64,000 nt of DNA from UBA4417 sp031550085 (lineage in GTDB: Bacteria; Bacteroidota; Bacteroidia; Bacteroidales; UBA4417). Position numbers and translations under genes: made by a program. Of the stretch, positions 1 through 9,323 are shown piece after piece. The stretch is from positions 1 to 64,000 of the forward strand of contig JAVBOY010000018.1 of NCBI GenBank assembly GCA_031550085.1, written 5' to 3'. The notes beneath the pieces are model-generated. The model saw nothing but the letters and a program-made list of their open reading frames with translations. It had not been told where the DNA came from and did not search any database. How positions within the stretch are numbered: the first letter of the stretch is position 1; each line of letters begins with the position of its first letter.

Positions 1-3000
1 GTCATAGAACAATTCGTATTGTCCTTTGGGTGCACACCAGCTTACCGTTGTTTTTGTATCGCCCGCATCGCGGTCTGCATTCGCACAGGCCGGTTGGTAA
101 GCGATTTCGCACATATCCTGGTTCAAGGTAACCGTAGCACCGGCGCCTAAAACAGTGTTATTTACCGTTTTTGGTTGGAATCCGGCTTTGTTGAAATAGA
201 CCGTATACGTAGCCGGGTCGGCTTGGAACGAATAATTCCCGTCCTCATCGGTCATGCCGGAGAAGTTTCCTGCCGTAACCAACACGCCTGCAAGAGGTGC
301 GCCACCGGCACAATTCGTTACTTTTCCTTGTAACAAGGAGGGTATAAGAACCGTCATTTGGAACGTACGGGTTACATTCGGCGTATTGATATCATTGGAT
401 ACCAGTTGATACGTATTGGTATACGTACCTGCAGCGGCATAAGCGCCGGTTGCCGAGAAGGTCGTTTGGATATCTTGCGTCGTATTGGCTGCTACAATTC
501 CCGATGCCGGGTTAACATTGGTAGCAAACAAGGAAGAGATGTTTACCGTATAGTCTTCTACTTCGCCATCGCTAGTTGTGCCACATGCCGGAGCTGTAGC
601 ATTGTTATAGGCCAAGCGCACCCGCATGCGGGTAGCACCTCCCATTGCATCGGCAGGAATGGTAATATTTCCCCTCCAAACGATGTAGACCGGATCTCCC
701 GTCAAAAGCGTTTTTTCATTATCTTCAAACACACCGTTGCGATTGTAATCGATCCAAACCATTACTTTATCCGATGCATAACCGGAAAAGTGCAAAGCCA
801 CTTCCATCAGGTAAGTAGCGCCTGTCGTAACAGTTGTACTTTGAGAGGTCAGATCTGTGTAGGTAGCCCGGGTTGTTGTATTGGGAGTGTAAGTAGGAGG
901 ATTGGTATTTACAAAACCAAACGCAACACCCGGCGTTACTCCTTGAGCGATGCCGCTGGCTACAAGCGTATTGAAGGCAATACCCCTGATTTGTTCGTAA
1001 CTACTGCTGCTCGAAGCAGCAGCACAGTAACCTGAGGGCATTGGGCCTGCTGCGCCACCGACCACAACGGCAGGATTTTTAAATTCATAGTGCAAACTAC
1101 CCAAACCGGTATTGCCTACCGTATGGTTAACGATCTTGGAGGTTCCTGTCCAAAGGGTCGCACTAACGGTTGCCGGGCTGTAAGTCAGTACCGGATTCGA
1201 CCATTCTACGGTTTTGAATGCGGAAATTGAATTACCGTCTGCATAAACAGCATATACTTCATAGTTGTAAACACCGTAAGCCGGCAACTGATCCGTATAA
1301 GTCATGTCGGTACCCAAATAGAGTTGGGTTCCGTCCCGTTTCAGGATATAATACAAGAAACCCGTTCCCGGATTGGCTGTCCATGATAAGCCAACCGTAC
1401 CTTGTAATTGGTCGGTCAAAGCAGCATTGAATGTTTCAATGCCTTCTACCGGAGTACCGGCAATGGTCAAATTCACCGGAACTACTACATTGGGTAGTAC
1501 AGGGTTCGTAGATGTAAAAGTAATGTTGGCTTGTTTCACCGTACCTACGGTCAAACCGGCGCTGGTCAAATAAACCGGAACATCCACATTGTGGTTGCTG
1601 GCTACCGTACCGCTTGTGGTGGGCATGCTCATCCAACTGTTGGTGCCGCCGCCTACATAAGCAAAAGAACCAGCCCAGGTCAACACGCCGGGGCCGGCAT
1701 TGGTAATCGTAACTTTAGATGGAGCAGCTCCGCCCGGGCGCAATACGACATTCAGCGGATTGGGAAGTACGCTTATGGTCGGTTGAACCATCGTGATGTT
1801 TTGAGTGGTTGTATTTCCCGCAGTAATTGCAACGCCTGTAATCGTGTTTGTGTTATAAGCAGCATTCGTAGCTGTTACCGTGTATGTATCCACTCCAATG
1901 GGATTGATGGTATAAACCCCGCCGGCATCGGTTGTCGTGTTAATCGGAGAACCTACTGCCGGAGTTGCTGTAATGACAACATTCGGAATGGGAACGCCGA
2001 TAAAATTAGTAACCAATCCCGTTAATGTTCCCACACCTGCAAAGGTGGTGAATTTGTTAACAGCAGTAGTCGTAGAACTGCCAGTTCCGTTTTTCGGAAC
2101 AACCTGCCAGTAATAATCCGTACTTAACGCCCAAGGCATCAATGCCGAAGCATCAATACTGGTAGCCGCTACAGAAGCGCTTGGTGTACCGGGCATAGTC
2201 GAGGTGGCGCTGATGTAAACATCATAACTCGTTGGAAAACCACCGCTTGCTAAATTCGGAGTCCAGGATAAAACCGGAGTATTGGGCATACCCGGAGCAC
2301 AAGGTACCTTGGTAGCATTGTTCGCCGGAGTAACAGTTGCCAGTCCTCCAGGCAATTGGGGAGCATACGTAAATGTTAATCCATTGGCCGGAAATGACGT
2401 CGCCGTTGCTTTAATGACACTGTTATTTGCCGTACCGGCCAATGTGTTAGCCCATGTATTTGTTGTACCATCCGCCATGCGATTCAAATAATCCGATGAG
2501 CTGGCACCTTTTATTCCAACCTGAACATCGCGCGTTATCGTAGTTCCTGTGCAAGTTCCATAAACGATTTCAATTTTGTCGGTAGTTTCATGTAACCGGA
2601 TTTGGAAATTAAATAATCCATCTAATCCATTCGTACTGGTGCTATAATAGCGGCCAACATTTTTCCATTGCATCACAAAAATGCGGTTAGGTGCTGTCCC
2701 TAATACTTCATAGCGAATTTCTGAATTTTCTGCAACAACTCCACGCATATCATCGCCAAAAGGCACAATAACGTTCACAATTGTTGACGATGTAGACGAA
2801 ATGGGAGCATAAGTACTATTCGTAGTACCTGGGCTTGTAGCCGAAGCGTCACCAAGTTTCATCCAACCATTGTTGACCCACAATTGGGTGCATGCCGTGG
2901 ACATGTACCTAAACGGGAAACCAATAGGAATAGCTGATGACACCTGGTCATCAAAAGCTCCCGAAAGCACAACAGTACCGCCCGTAATGGGGGTGTAGGT

Positions 3001-3102
3001 ACTCGTGCTTTGCGCAAATGTATAAGCAGTCTTTGTTGTCTGCCCATACGAACTCCAAACTGCTAACACAGCGAGGAGCAAGATTGTAACGAGTTTTTTC
3101 AT
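1..3102 (-). CDS. Large secreted multidomain protein with FN3-like, carboxypeptidase-regulatory-like and GEVED domains (C-terminus beyond window)
   Basis: The frame is open from the ATG at 3102 to base 1 (1034 codons) and has no stop, so the C-terminus lies outside. Residues 1-21 are a signal peptide (MKKL, hydrophobic core, SSYGQ). After it I see a jelly-roll-like region (about 25-190), an FN3-like stretch with 'PVLSWTPN' (about 250-310), a carboxypeptidase-regulatory-like Ig fold (about 345-420), a BACON/choice-of-anchor-like region (about 430-510), another FN3-like region, a GEVED domain with 'WIDYNRNGVFED' near 785 and 'GEVEDYTV' near 846, and a second carboxypeptidase-regulatory-like fold (about 935-1000). 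Such proteins in Bacteroidota are exported surface or extracellular proteins, often with a type IX sorting tag at the C-terminus; that end cannot be seen here. A protease or adhesin role is possible, but no catalytic motif is visible in this part. Low-complexity Thr/Ser/Asn/Gly composition fits an extracellular protein. Confidence 0.85.
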   Translation of the reverse strand, partial: MKKLVTILLLAVLAVWSSYGQTTKTAYTFAQSTSTYTPITGGTVVLSGAFDDQVSSAIPIGFPFRYMSTACTQLWVNNGWMKLGDASATSPGTTNSTYAPISSTSSTIVNVIVPFGDDMRGVVAENSEIRYEVLGTAPNRIFVMQWKNVGRYYSTSTNGLDGLFNFQIRLHETTDKIEIVYGTCTGTTITRDVQVGIKGASSSDYLNRMADGTTNTWANTLAGTANNSVIKATATSFPANGLTFTYAPQLPGGLATVTPANNATKVPCAPGMPNTPVLSWTPNLASGGFPTSYDVYISATSTMPGTPSASVAATSIDASALMPWALSTDYYWQVVPKNGTGSSTTTAVNKFTTFAGVGTLTGLVTNFIGVPIPNVVITATPAVGSPINTTTDAGGVYTINPIGVDTYTVTATNAAYNTNTITGVAITAGNTTTQNITMVQPTISVLPNPLNVVLRPGGAAPSKVTITNAGPGVLTWAGSFAYVGGGTNSWMSMPTTSGTVASNHNVDVPVYLTSAGLTVGTVKQANITFTSTNPVLPNVVVPVNLTIAGTPVEGIETFNAALTDQLQGTVGLSWTANPGTGFLYYILKRDGTQLYLGTDMTYTDQLPAYGVYNYEVYAVYADGNSISAFKTVEWSNPVLTYSPATVSATLWTGTSKIVNHTVGNTGLGSLHYEFKNPAVVVGGAAGPMPSGYCAAASSSSSYEQIRGIAFNTLVASGIAQGVTPGVAFGFVNTNPPTYTPNTTTRATYTDLTSQSTTVTTGATYLMEVALHFSGYASDKVMVWIDYNRNGVFEDNEKTLLTGDPVYIVWRGNITIPADAMGGATRMRVRLAYNNATAPACGTTSDGEVEDYTVNISSLFATNVNPASGIVAANTTQDIQTTFSATGAYAAAGTYTNTYQLVSNDINTPNVTRTFQMTVLIPSLLQGKVTNCAGGAPLAGVLVTAGNFSGMTDEDGNYSFQADPATYTVYFNKAGFQPKTVNNTVLGAGATVTLNQDMCEIAYQPACANADRDAGDTKTTVSWCAPKGQYELFYD

Positions 3103-3408
3103 GTTACTTTTGCTTTTGTTAAACTTAATTTGAATTGATTAGAATTGATTTTTCTTAAAAACCTGCAAATGTATGGTATTTTGGAATAAGTTCTTTGTAA
3201 AGACTCCTTTTTTTTAAATAATTCCTTAGAATTCCCCCAGTTTTCCTTGCATCCCAATATACCTGAAATATTTGTTTTGTATTATTTTGTTTGATTGCCA
3301 ATTTGTTACATCCTTTTTAAGAATTTTATCCTACTATTGACAGAATAAAAGACAATTCAAACTTCAAATACCCTTACAAATTTTGCATAAGAAAACAATT
3401 TTTTTAAT
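3103..3408. other. Intergenic region, AT-rich, no gene
   Basis: About 300 bases between the start of the large secreted protein and the stop of the NagZ fusion gene, both on the minus strand. It contains the promoter box at 3165-3173. I see no ORF, RNA gene or clear terminator hairpin in the remainder. Confidence 0.6.
3165..3173 (-). promoter_or_regulatory. Bacteroidota-type -7 box (TACATTTGC)
   Basis: A perfect match to the TAnnTTTG consensus of Bacteroidota sigma factors, 62 bases upstream of the ATG at 3102. No convincing -33 TTG at the usual spacing. Confidence 0.5.
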
Positions 3409-6369
3409 TCACCTCTTTGCATCTGATTTTGATTTTTTCAGGATCTCATAAACTGCTTTTTGTAAATCGGTGCGGATCCCCATTTGGGTGATTTTTTGGT
3501 TTCCGGCATCCGGATTTACCCGGTTTGATAAGAACACAATAATCAATTGTTTGTCCGGATCAGCCCAAACCATGGTTCCCGTAAAACCGGTATGCCCAAA
3601 GCTGCGCATGGAAGCTTCTTCACAAGCCGGTCCGGGTTCGCTACGCACCAATTGTGGCTTGTCGAAGCCCAATCCCCGACGGTTGTTCTTAAATGCCTGG
3701 GAAGTGAATTTCCGGACGATTTCGGAAGAGAGGTAATTCACGCCTCCGTATTCGCCGTTTTGCAAAAGCATTTGAAACAAAACAGCCAAATCTTCTGCAT
3801 TCCCGAACAAGCCGGCATGACCCGAAACGCCACCCAACATGGCTGCAGCCGGATCGTGCACATATCCTTGAATCAATTGGTGCCGGAATAGCTGATCGTT
3901 TTCGGTGGGAATGATCTGTTCTTTGGGAAAATGACCTAAAGGGATGTATCCCAGCGTTTTTAAACCCAGGGGTGCATAAAAATTTTCATCCAAATAGACA
4001 TTTAAGGGTTGTCTCGTTTGATTTTCAACAACTTCTTTCATCAAAATAAAGCCCAAGTCGCTGTATTTGTATTCTTTCCGCGTTAACAAAGGAGACTTTA
4101 TAATAGAATCTAAAATTTTTGCCGGATATGTATTAATAATGTATAAACTGTCTGCTACTTGAATGGTAAATCCTCCGCCCGAAGCTTTGCGGTAAATGGT
4201 GGTATCCGGTTTCCCATCATGCAAGGTCGTTAAATAAAACGGAATCCAAGGCAGTAAGCGAGCCTGGTGAGCCATAACATCCTTCACCGTCATCTGATTT
4301 TTGTTACTGAAATCCAAAGCCGGGAGGTAATCTGCCAAGGGTTTTGAAAGTTCTATTTTATTTTCATCATAGAGTTTCATCACGGCCAAGGTTGTTGCCG
4401 CCACTTTGGTCAAGCTGGCCAAATCGTAAACACTCGTGTCGGAAACCGGTTGTTGGTTCAGATAATCGTGGTATCCGAACGATTTTTGGTAAATAACCCT
4501 TCCATCCTTTGTAATTAAAACCTGACAGCCGGGATATGCGTTGGCTTTCAATCCCGTGTTAACAATAGAATCCACTTTTTGAAAAAGAATCGACGAAATG
4601 CCGACATCTTCGGGCAAAGTAAATTTCAACCGCTCTCCTCCCGGAATTTCCAAACCGCTATGAATCGGATAGGCCGAATCAATGGTAACCGGCAATTCTC
4701 CTTTAGCAGAAATGGCTCCAAAAAGCATTTGCGCGGTTACGTCATAAACGGTCGGGTTGTCTTGATAGGAAATGGTAATGGCTTCCGCTTTGTGGGCATT
4801 TTTAAAAAGGCTGAGTGCATAGGGGATCCCAAATATATTGAGAACCGTTCTTTTTCTGGATAACAGGGTGTCTACCGCAACCATGGCCGATTTGCTTACA
4901 CCGAAATTCCGGGCCGGCGACGGATGTGTGTTGGCTACAGCCAGCAGAACCAAATTAAAGGGCTTTAAACGAGTAAGAAGTTCTTGTATTTCTCTTGGAG
5001 AAGGGTCTTGCGGCAGATTGAAATGCTTCACATCGGCATAAGAATCCAAGCGTTTTTGAAAAGCTGTTTTTCTAGTGTATCCAATAACTACCGAAGCGAT
5101 CTTAAGTGTATCCAACCCTTCGACCGGTAAAACAGCCTTGTTATTTTTCAAAACAGTGACGGCATTTTCATAGAATTGCCGGTTCAGGGTTTGAGCTTCC
5201 GTGGAATTCAAATCGGAAATCAGGTTCTTAACTTGAATTTGCTGCTTTTTATACAGTCCGGCTTTGTATTTTGCCGCTAATACTTTTTTGCATTTTGCTT
5301 CGATGACGCTTTCCAAAAGGGCTCCGTTTTCGACGGCCTTGCCAATTTCATCCATCGCTGCTTGGACCGATTGAGGCAATACCAACACATCAGCTCCGGC
5401 CTGAAGAGCCATGACTTCTATTTCACCGGGTTTTGCCACATCGGTAACGCCTTTCATATCCAAAGCATCTGTAAAAACCAATCCTTTGAAATTCAACTCT
5501 TTTTGTAAAAGATCCCGGATAATTCGCGGAGAAATGGATGAAGGCAAATTCCTGCCGGAGTCTGCAAAAGCAAGTACATTCAAATGGGCGACCATCATGC
5601 CGTCAACACCCGCATTGATCAGTTGGCGAAACGGGTATAATTCCAAGTCCGAAAGTTGTTCCCGGGTTTTGCTGATTACAGGCAAGGCATAATGCGAATC
5701 GATCTCGGTGTCTCCATGCCCCGGAAAATGCTTGGCAACTGAAATAATGCCTCCTTTTTGCAAACCTTTCATATAAAGAATGGCTCTCCGGGTTACATCT
5801 TCTTTGCTTTCTCCGAACGAACGGCTGTTGATTACCTGGTTTTTGGGATTGTTGTTGATATCAGCAACAGGAGAATAACTGATGTGGACACCCAGCCGTT
5901 TCAACTCACGTGCAATTTCGCGCCCGTATTTTTCGATCCATTCGTCGTTTTGACAAGCTCCCATTGTCATCTGGCGGGGAAAAGCAATCAGAGAATCTAA
6001 TCGCATAGCGGGGCCCCATTCCGCATCCATGGAAATAAAGATGGAGGTTTTGGCCAAAGACTGGTATTTATTGGTTAAAATCGCCTGGCGCGTGGGATTT
6101 CCTTTGAAAAAACAAATTCCGCCCAAATTATAGTCGGTGACCAGCTTTGCAATCTTGTTTTCGCTCACGGTATCACCGTCGGCCGAAGCCCTTACACAAA
6201 GAAGTTGAGCAATACGTTCTTGCATAGACAGGGAATTGTAAACCGAGTCAACCCAAAATTGCTGTTTCTTTTGAAAATCGCGACTTTGCGAAAATGCAAC
6301 CAAAGAAATACCACACAACAACAGCTGTGTAAAAATCATTTTCCCTAAAAAATTCCAATACTTTTTCAT
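3409..6369 (-). CDS. Beta-N-acetylglucosaminidase (GH3, NagZ-like) fused to a class C beta-lactamase-like serine hydrolase
   Basis: 986 residues. Residues 1-27 are a signal peptide ending in AFSQS. Residues about 35-370 are a glycoside hydrolase family 3 N-domain: 'KHFPGHGDTEIDSH' near 210 carries the NagZ His/Asp general acid-base loop and 'FTDALDMKG' near 298 carries the Asp nucleophile. A GH3 C-domain-like linker follows (about 390-580), then a beta-lactamase/esterase domain (about 600-980) with S-L-T-K (SxxK) near 651, Y-S-D and a C-terminal 'GHTG'. The predicted role is periplasmic cleavage of GlcNAc-containing muropeptides combined with a penicillin-binding-protein-like amidase, esterase or peptidase activity. 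The fused architecture is well known in Bacteroidota. All catalytic motifs look intact; the substrate of the second domain is unknown. Divergently transcribed from the transketolase gene. Confidence 0.93.
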   Translation of the reverse strand: MKKYWNFLGKMIFTQLLLCGISLVAFSQSRDFQKKQQFWVDSVYNSLSMQERIAQLLCVRASADGDTVSENKIAKLVTDYNLGGICFFKGNPTRQAILTNKYQSLAKTSIFISMDAEWGPAMRLDSLIAFPRQMTMGACQNDEWIEKYGREIARELKRLGVHISYSPVADINNNPKNQVINSRSFGESKEDVTRRAILYMKGLQKGGIISVAKHFPGHGDTEIDSHYALPVISKTREQLSDLELYPFRQLINAGVDGMMVAHLNVLAFADSGRNLPSSISPRIIRDLLQKELNFKGLVFTDALDMKGVTDVAKPGEIEVMALQAGADVLVLPQSVQAAMDEIGKAVENGALLESVIEAKCKKVLAAKYKAGLYKKQQIQVKNLISDLNSTEAQTLNRQFYENAVTVLKNNKAVLPVEGLDTLKIASVVIGYTRKTAFQKRLDSYADVKHFNLPQDPSPREIQELLTRLKPFNLVLLAVANTHPSPARNFGVSKSAMVAVDTLLSRKRTVLNIFGIPYALSLFKNAHKAEAITISYQDNPTVYDVTAQMLFGAISAKGELPVTIDSAYPIHSGLEIPGGERLKFTLPEDVGISSILFQKVDSIVNTGLKANAYPGCQVLITKDGRVIYQKSFGYHDYLNQQPVSDTSVYDLASLTKVAATTLAVMKLYDENKIELSKPLADYLPALDFSNKNQMTVKDVMAHQARLLPWIPFYLTTLHDGKPDTTIYRKASGGGFTIQVADSLYIINTYPAKILDSIIKSPLLTRKEYKYSDLGFILMKEVVENQTRQPLNVYLDENFYAPLGLKTLGYIPLGHFPKEQIIPTENDQLFRHQLIQGYVHDPAAAMLGGVSGHAGLFGNAEDLAVLFQMLLQNGEYGGVNYLSSEIVRKFTSQAFKNNRRGLGFDKPQLVRSEPGPACEEASMRSFGHTGFTGTMVWADPDKQLIIVFLSNRVNPDAGNQKITQMGIRTDLQKAVYEILKKSKSDAKR

Positions 6370-6486
6370 CGTATAGCCCCAATATTAAACTTACAAAAAT
6401 CCGCAAATCGGAAACGAGAAAGCCATACTAAAACACAAGAAATCAACATTTTTATTGTTAATAATTTTTTCTTTGAAAGAATTAAC

Positions 6487-6494
6487 TACATTTG
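6487..6494 (+). promoter_or_regulatory. -7 box (TACATTTG) for the transketolase gene
   Basis: Perfect TAnnTTTG, 36 bases upstream of the ATG at 6530. It lies downstream of the alternative upstream start at 6455, which supports 6530 as the translation start. Confidence 0.5.
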
Positions 6495-6529
6495 TCTTCA
6501 CGTTTACATTTACAAATCAAATTGATCAA

Positions 6530-7372
6530 ATGCTTTCAACAGAATTGCAATCCGTTGCTACTCAGGTTCGGCGCGATGTATTACGAATGATTCATGCAGT
6601 TCAATCAGGACATCCCGGCGGTTCCCTCGGTTGTACGGATTTTATGGTAGTTTTATATGCAAATATATTAAAACATTCTCCTCATAATTTTCTGATGGAC
6701 GGACGGAATGAGGATTTGTTTTTTCTTTCCAACGGACATTTATCGGCTTTATGGTACAGTGTTTTGGCCCGAAACGGATATTTTCCTGTCAACGAATTAA
6801 AAACTTTCCGCAAATTGCATAGCCGCCTGCAAGGGCATCCGACAACCGCCGAAGGGCTTCCGGGTGTACGCATTGCCTCCGGATCGCTGGGGCAAGGTTT
6901 ATCGGCAGCGTTGGGCGCCGGTTTGACAAAAAAATTAAACGGGGATCCTCAATTCGTTTTCTGCTTGCAAGGAGATGGGGAAATGCAGGAAGGACAAGTA
7001 TGGGAAGCCGCTTTATTCGGAGCAGCCCGCAATGTGGACAATGTAATTGCCGTTATTGACTACAACAATAAGCAAATCGACGGCGACGTTTCGAACGTGA
7101 TGAATGTAGCCGACCTCAAAGCAAAATGGAAAGCCTTCAACTGGCAGGTTCACGAAATGGACGGTCACAACTTTTCTACTATAGAAAATGTTTTAAAGGA
7201 GGCGCAAAACGCTTGTGGAAAAGGAAAGCCACAGGCAATTATCATGCATACCCATATGGGACAAGGGGTTGATTATATGCTGGATAATCACAATTGGCAC
7301 GGATCGGCGCTTAACGATGATCAGCTCCGGTCGGCGCTATCCCAACTGCCCGAAACATTGGGAGATTATTAA
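6530..7372 (+). CDS. Transketolase, N-terminal (TPP-binding) subunit
   Basis: 280 residues from the ATG at 6530. The frame is open to 6455, but the extra 25 residues look like untranslated leader and overlap the promoter box. 'SGHPGGSLG' near residue 24, 'GSLGQGLSAALG' near 120 and the thiamine pyrophosphate motif from 'GDGEMQEGQ' (near 148) to 'NNKQIDG' (near 182) mark the N-terminal half of transketolase. In split transketolases this subunit pairs with a C-terminal subunit to move two-carbon ketol units in the non-oxidative pentose phosphate pathway. The partner, usually the next gene, is absent; the next gene encodes a VWA protein. It may use a C-subunit encoded elsewhere. Confidence 0.92.
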   Translation: MLSTELQSVATQVRRDVLRMIHAVQSGHPGGSLGCTDFMVVLYANILKHSPHNFLMDGRNEDLFFLSNGHLSALWYSVLARNGYFPVNELKTFRKLHSRLQGHPTTAEGLPGVRIASGSLGQGLSAALGAGLTKKLNGDPQFVFCLQGDGEMQEGQVWEAALFGAARNVDNVIAVIDYNNKQIDGDVSNVMNVADLKAKWKAFNWQVHEMDGHNFSTIENVLKEAQNACGKGKPQAIIMHTHMGQGVDYMLDNHNWHGSALNDDQLRSALSQLPETLGDY

Positions 7373-7448
7373 CAAAGCATGCATCGGAATGCAATTCTTC
7401 CGAAAAGGGGAACCTTTTCGGGAAAAGATACACTTGATTCGAACCATT

Positions 7449-8843
7449 ATGATGGGTTACAGAAGATTTTTCCGTTTCTTGGTAATCACTGTTTTGTTTT
7501 GGAGCGGCAGCACCCTTGTATGGTCTCAAAACCAAAAACCAAACACCCCTCCTCCGTCAACGACCCGCATCTTGTTTATTTTCGATGCTTCCCAAAGCAT
7601 GTACGGCCGTTGGCAGAGTGATACCAAATTCAATATTGCAAAAAAAATCATGTCCGAATGGCTGGATAGCATTTCCGTCATTCCCAATGTGGAGTTGGCG
7701 CTTCGGTTGTATGGCCACCAACGCACGTTTCCTCCTCAAGATTGTACCGACACCAAGCTTGAAGTGCCTTTTGCTCCGGGAAATGCTTCTAAAATCAAGG
7801 CAAAACTCCGTGCAATCGAGCCACGCGGCACAACGCCTTTGGCTTACGCCCTCGAGCAAGCAGCCAATGATTTTCCTCCACGCGAAAATTGCAGAAATGT
7901 TATTGTTTTGATTACAGACGGTATCGAAGAATGTGGCGGTGATCCTTGTGCTGTTTCTACCCTTTTGCAATCAAAGGGAATTATTTTGAAACCCTTTATC
8001 ATTGCCATTGGCAATGATTTTAACCAGGCTTTCGGTTGCGTGGGCACCTATTTTGATGCAACCGTCGAGAGTAATTTTCGTCACGCTTTACAAATTGTTA
8101 TTACCCAAGCGCTTAATCCCACAACGGCACAAGTAAACCTGTTCGACTCAAAGGGAATCCCCAATGAAACGGATGTTGCAATGACTTTTTACAACGCCCT
8201 TTCGGGAAAAGCCATTTATCAGTTTATACATACACTGAATTACCGGGGTGTTCCCGACACTTTGATGCTCGATCCATTGATTACCTACAAACTAGTCGTT
8301 CATACCATTCCGGCTATTACGGTCGACAGTATCCGGATCGTCTCAGGAAAACACAACAATATCAATGCAAATGCCCCCCAAGGCTATTTGTTACTGAAGG
8401 CCGGCACAAATAATCAACTGCGGAATATTCCCTGCATTGTAAAACAAAAGGGTAAATCCGAAATTCTGAATGTGCAGCAAATCGGCGAACGAAAAAAATA
8501 CCTGACCGGAAAATACCAGTTGGAACTTTTAACCATTCCACGTTTAAAAGTCGATTCGGTTGAGATAAAGCAAAGCCACACAACGACCGTTGAAATTCCA
8601 GAACCCGGCATTGCCGTGTTACGAAAACAATTTCAAGGAGTCGGGAGCTTGCTTTTGTTTGAAAACAACCAATACCGCCTGGTTTATGATTTAAATGAAG
8701 GCCTCAATCAAGAAGTCCTATATTTGCAGCCCGGCAGTTATTGCGCCGTTTTCCGGCTGAAGAACTCGAAAACTACCCTTTTTTCCATCGAGAAAAAGTT
8801 TACCATCGAATCGGGAAAAACGACCGATGTTTCCTTCTTTTAA
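7449..8843 (+). CDS. Secreted von Willebrand factor A domain protein
   Basis: 464 residues from the first of two tandem ATGs (7449, 7452). The open frame extends to 7215 inside the transketolase gene, but a clean signal peptide (MMGYRRFF, hydrophobic stretch, STLVWSQ) begins at 7449. Residues about 38-230 form a VWA domain with a complete metal-ion-dependent adhesion site: 'DASQSMYG' (DxSxS), the Thr in 'RGTTPLAYAL' and the Asp in 'ITDGIEECGGDPC'. Several cysteines could form disulfides after export. The C-terminal ~230 residues are predicted beta-rich and I do not recognise them; they may be Ig-like or carboxypeptidase-regulatory-like. Probably a periplasmic or surface binding protein. It follows the transketolase gene by 76 bases and may be co-transcribed, though no functional link is evident. 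Confidence 0.85.
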   Translation: MMGYRRFFRFLVITVLFWSGSTLVWSQNQKPNTPPPSTTRILFIFDASQSMYGRWQSDTKFNIAKKIMSEWLDSISVIPNVELALRLYGHQRTFPPQDCTDTKLEVPFAPGNASKIKAKLRAIEPRGTTPLAYALEQAANDFPPRENCRNVIVLITDGIEECGGDPCAVSTLLQSKGIILKPFIIAIGNDFNQAFGCVGTYFDATVESNFRHALQIVITQALNPTTAQVNLFDSKGIPNETDVAMTFYNALSGKAIYQFIHTLNYRGVPDTLMLDPLITYKLVVHTIPAITVDSIRIVSGKHNNINANAPQGYLLLKAGTNNQLRNIPCIVKQKGKSEILNVQQIGERKKYLTGKYQLELLTIPRLKVDSVEIKQSHTTTVEIPEPGIAVLRKQFQGVGSLLLFENNQYRLVYDLNEGLNQEVLYLQPGSYCAVFRLKNSKTTLFSIEKKFTIESGKTTDVSFF

Positions 8844-8874
8844 GGGCTGACCAAAAAAAACTATTTGGGGTTCC

Positions 8875-8883
8875 TAACTTTGC
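8875..8883 (+). promoter_or_regulatory. -7 box (TAACTTTGC) directly before the tandem array
   Basis: Perfect TAnnTTTGC on the plus strand. A start about 7 bases downstream would transcribe straight through the repeat array at 8882-9110. There is no ORF of note behind it. No clear -33 element, so the call rests on one box. Confidence 0.35.
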
Positions 8884-9110
8884 CTGCAGAAAAAGTAAAT
8901 CGGCTGCGCAAGGAAAAAAATCGGCTGCGCAGAAAAAGTAAATCGGCTGCGCAAGGAAAAAAATCGGCTGCGCAGAAAAAGTAAATCGGCTGCGCAAGGG
9001 AAAAAATCGGCTGCGCAGGAAAAGCAAAACGGCTGCGCAAGGAAAAAAAACGGCTGCGCAAGGAAAAAAATCAGCTGTGCAGAAAAAGCAAAACGGTTGC
9101 GCAGAAAAAA
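8882..9110. repeat. Tandem array of ten 21/22 bp units (CGGCTGCGCA core plus A-rich spacer)
   Basis: The core CGGCTGCGCA starts at 8901, 8922, 8944, 8965, 8987, 9008, 9030 and 9051, with variants CAGCTGTGCA at 9072 and CGGTTGCGCA at 9094. Steps are 21, 22, 21, 22, 21, 22, 21, 21 and 22 bases, giving a 43 bp super-period. Spacers alternate between AGGAAAAAAAT-like and GAAAAAGTAAAT/GAAAAGCAAAA-like. Every core holds the palindrome TGCGCA. One unit is about two helical turns, so the A-tracts are roughly in phase and should bend the DNA. The short ORFs crossing it on both strands are by-products of the repeat. Confidence 0.95.
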
Positions 9111-9323
9111 ATAAGGCCGTTCAGCGGTTGTTTAAATTCAGGTCCACCACAAGGCTCACAAAGAAAATAACAAAGGACGCAAGGCATCATTCGCTAAAAA
9201 CAATCCTCTTATGTTCTTCACATTGAGACTTGGTGCTCTCATACAAGATTCTTTGTACTCTTGTGATGACGTTTTTTGACTTTTTGAATAACTCTTACAA
9301 TTAATTATAAAACAATTCGAAGC

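Larger units (their letters stand above)
8844..9323. other. Intergenic region between convergent genes: tandem array plus a decayed dispersed repeat
   Basis: About 480 bases without a credible gene. The first half is the array at 8882-9110. The second half contains an imperfect inverted pair: CACAAGGCTCACAAAG at 9148-9163 and CTTTGTACTCTTGTG at 9251-9265. These resemble the CTTTGTGGTGAAA repeats at 19536 and 19589. No clear terminator was found. Confidence 0.7.

Noticed and set aside
358..1035. 225-residue plus-strand ORF
   Set aside because: Antisense shadow of the large secreted protein; Arg/Cys/Ile-rich, no domain.
6455..6529. Upstream extension of the transketolase gene
   Set aside because: Covers the promoter box at 6487-6494 and reads as leader sequence.
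8800..9061. Two minus-strand ORFs rich in RSRF and AQPI/CAAD repeats
   Set aside because: They are read-through of the tandem array in other frames; no start context, signal or family.
8882..9110. CRISPR array
   Set aside because: Unit is 21/22 bp with near-identical 11-12 bp A-rich spacers and no cas genes.
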